A program made the position numbers and the translations under genes. Shown in pieces: positions 14,069 to 15,604 of a stretch of 15,604 nucleotides of DNA. The notes below the pieces were generated by a model that was not told the DNA's origin, ran no database searches, and saw only the letters and a program-made list of their open reading frames with translations. The stretch lies in NCBI GenBank assembly GCA_964512105.1, contig CAZEGI010000026.1:1-15604 (forward strand), written 5' to 3'. Every line of letters starts with the position of its first letter. The first letter of the stretch is position 1. The DNA is from CAZEGI01 sp964512105 (GTDB taxonomy: Archaea > Altiarchaeota > Altiarchaeia > IMC4 > CAZEGI01).

Positions 14069-15271
14069 ATGAAAAAGCATGCCGCAATCCTGGCCATTAT
14101 ACTCCTCGTTGCTTCCATCGGGAGCGTTAGTGCCGCAAAGAAAGTATTGTTTTACGAGATCGGCACGGCCGGCGGATACACCATCGAGTCCGGTTATTCA
14201 AAATTCTCCGATGAACTCAGGAACAAGGGTTACGATGTTGCATCCATAACCAAGGGCGAACTAACAAAGGAAAAACTCAAGGGTTATGATGTGGTGGCGA
14301 TACAGGAACTTGGGAGAAAGCTTTCGACTGAGGAGATGTCCGCAGTGCTGTGGTTTGTCATGCAGAAGGGCGGCGGACTTTTCATAAACGGGGGCTCGCC
14401 GGACAACGCCAATCAACTTACCGTTCTGTTCGGCGTTACCGTTGATGATGGATTGCTGGTAGACACCACGGACCCGATATCCGGGGACACTTCAAATGCA
14501 CATTTCGTTCTGGACAGATTCATCACCGAGGACGTGATGCGGTCAATCAGGCAGGGCGTGAGCAAAATCGGGTTCTATCAGGGCCATGGACTTATACTCT
14601 CCGGAAATGCAAAGGCAATCGTCATGGGTGATGAAGACACGTATTCCGACACGATGTCATTCCCGTCAGGAAGCCAGCCTGCCGTAGGTGCGGCAGCGAT
14701 GTTCGGCAACGGCCTTATATTCATACTAAGCGATGCGGATGTGTTGTCAAACGAACATCTGGACGAATTCGACAACAAGGTACTCGGAACAAACATCGTT
14801 GACTGGCTTGCGGTTCCCAGAGAATCGCTTCCCTCAAACACTACGGAGGAACTTTCCATCATAATAGGCGAGTTGAAATTGAGCAATGCTCGCTTCCGAC
14901 AGGATAACGACAAACTCCAGCAGGAAAATCAGGCGTTGAAGATGCAGAACAACGCGCTCAACGCGCAGATAAACGCGCTCAACTCACAGATCGAAGAACT
15001 CAAGAGCGGCAGGATAGGTTCGTTTACCGCCGGAAACATTGCGATAATGTTCCTCGGCGTGTGCATCCTTATCGTAGCCATAGTCCTTTCCGCCAGGAAG
15101 GGTGGCAAGGCCGAGGGCGAGGATCTGCTCGGGGAACTTGGTTACGAGTTCGAGGAGGAAAAGCCGGGACGCGAAAAGGAGGAATCCCTGGATGAAGAGG
15201 TTCTGAAGGAAACCGAGGAAGAAGATACCGAAAAAAAAGAACTCGAGAGAATGCTCGACAAGAAGAAGTAA
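14069..15271 (+). CDS. Type I membrane protein with GATase1/DUF4350-like ectodomain and coiled coil
   Basis: The 400-aa protein begins with a signal peptide (1-22, ending VSA). The extracellular part (about 23-250) resembles the DUF4350/ThuA-like class of the glutamine-amidotransferase fold: KVLFYEIGTAGGYTIES (25-41), LKGYDVVAIQELGRKLSTEE (70-89), FVMQKGGGLFINGG (96-109), then FGNGLIFILSDAD (212-224). No catalytic Cys-His pair is evident, so a sensing or binding role is plausible. A heptad-rich coiled coil (about 262-312) with Asn/Gln/Leu repeats leads to a transmembrane helix (about 320-341) and a Glu/Lys-rich cytoplasmic tail (343-400). The topology resembles a surface receptor or scaffold; function unknown. 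Its stop codon is only 2 nt from that of the convergent PDCD5 gene. Confidence 0.75.
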   Translation: MKKHAAILAIILLVASIGSVSAAKKVLFYEIGTAGGYTIESGYSKFSDELRNKGYDVASITKGELTKEKLKGYDVVAIQELGRKLSTEEMSAVLWFVMQKGGGLFINGGSPDNANQLTVLFGVTVDDGLLVDTTDPISGDTSNAHFVLDRFITEDVMRSIRQGVSKIGFYQGHGLILSGNAKAIVMGDEDTYSDTMSFPSGSQPAVGAAAMFGNGLIFILSDADVLSNEHLDEFDNKVLGTNIVDWLAVPRESLPSNTTEELSIIIGELKLSNARFRQDNDKLQQENQALKMQNNALNAQINALNSQIEELKSGRIGSFTAGNIAIMFLGVCILIVAIVLSARKGGKAEGEDLLGELGYEFEEEKPGREKEESLDEEVLKETEEEDTEKKELERMLDKKK

Positions 15272-15273
15272 AC

Positions 15274-15604
15274 TCACAAACGCTTTATCTGCGTTTCCCT
15301 CTTTGAACCGCCTATTTTTTTCAGCAACTCAAGGAGCAGTGCGTCATCAATCTTCTGCGGAAGCTTTCCTGCTTGAAGTAATTGTATCAGCAAAATTTCT
15401 ATCTGTCGCGCATACATCGGTCTGGCAAGGCGTATGTTCGCCAACCGCTGCCTGGCTTCGGGCGTCATTATCCTGCTGACAATCGCCTTTATCTGTCTTG
15501 CGACCTCCTCTTCCTGAAGCTGCTGCTGCATCTGTTCCTGAACCTGGCTCTGAAGCTGCTGCTGTAGTTGTTGCATTCTCCTCCGCCTCATGTCTTCGAG
15601 CTCG
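15274..15604 (-). CDS. PDCD5/TFAR19-family DNA-binding protein (5' end outside the window)
   Basis: The minus-strand frame stays open to the edge of the window: before Met 15591 the in-frame codons read ELED, and archaeal PDCD5 proteins normally have an acidic ELE segment before the RRRR motif. So the true start lies beyond 15604, and the gene is partial. The visible part has RRRRMQQLQQQL with a Gln-rich helix, then ARQIKAIVSRIMTPEARQRL, NIRLARPMYARQIE and a C-terminal helical part (KLPQKIDDALLLELLKKIG). This three-helix bundle family binds DNA in vitro; its archaeal role is not settled. It converges on the membrane-protein gene with 2 nt between the stop codons. Confidence 0.92.
   Translation of the reverse strand, partial: ELEDMRRRRMQQLQQQLQSQVQEQMQQQLQEEEVARQIKAIVSRIMTPEARQRLANIRLARPMYARQIEILLIQLLQAGKLPQKIDDALLLELLKKIGGSKRETQIKRL

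Noticed and set aside
1..15604. tRNA or rRNA genes
   Set aside because: Gaps between genes are short, and none contains a cloverleaf-like or rRNA-like segment that I could recognise.

Overview
The window is archaeal chromosome. Orc1/Cdc6, archaeal SepF, archaeal NAC, a PDCD5/TFAR19 protein and an RNA 2',3'-cyclic phosphodiesterase (ThpR) sit together. Most starts look leaderless or nearly so, with TATA-like boxes roughly 25-30 nt upstream. The short gaps and the VirB2-like and large propeller surface proteins would fit a DPANN-type or small-genome euryarchaeal lineage, but the sequence alone does not fix the phylum.

Layout. 1-1227: the tail of an unidentified gene, then a secreted VirB2/TrbC-like two-helix protein fused to two 'GWNLI...GYW' surface domains. 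1288-3829: orc1/cdc6 (-) and sepF (+) diverge from one AT-rich promoter region; sepF converges on a KaiC-like ATPase (-). 3860-6578: thpR (-) diverges from nac (+), and nac is followed closely by glmS (+). 6579-8024: an accessory patch. It holds an AT-rich nucleotidyltransferase gene overlapping a 52-codon partner gene, a second copy of the glmS 3' end, an 80-aa orphan gene, a duplicated 3' end of the neighbouring metallo-beta-lactamase (MBL) gene, and a cluster of palindromes bracketed by 29-nt direct repeats. 8025-13293: an MBL-fold hydrolase (-) and a 1488-aa secreted protein (-) with four eight-bladed PQQ-like propellers joined by Ser/Thr linkers. 13341-15271: a calcineurin-like phosphoesterase (+) and a type I membrane protein (+) with a GATase1/DUF4350-like ectodomain, coiled coil and charged cytoplasmic tail. 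15274-15604: a PDCD5-family gene (-) that runs off the window.

How the parts relate. The housekeeping genes cover replication initiation, division-ring anchoring, nascent-chain handling, amino-sugar synthesis and RNA end processing. GlmS makes glucosamine-6-phosphate, a precursor of the amino sugars used in glycans, and the propeller protein carries about 57 N-glycosylation sequons, so a link to surface glycosylation is plausible but only inferred.

The most unusual part is 6540-8156. Two unrelated genes, glmS and the MBL gene, each have their 3' end duplicated, with foreign-looking DNA between the copies. For glmS the insert is a probable toxin-antitoxin-like pair, and the outer copy restores the C-terminal codons and a stop. 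This resembles the att-site architecture of integrative elements, at the gene end known from Tn7 targeting, but no integrase or transposase is present.
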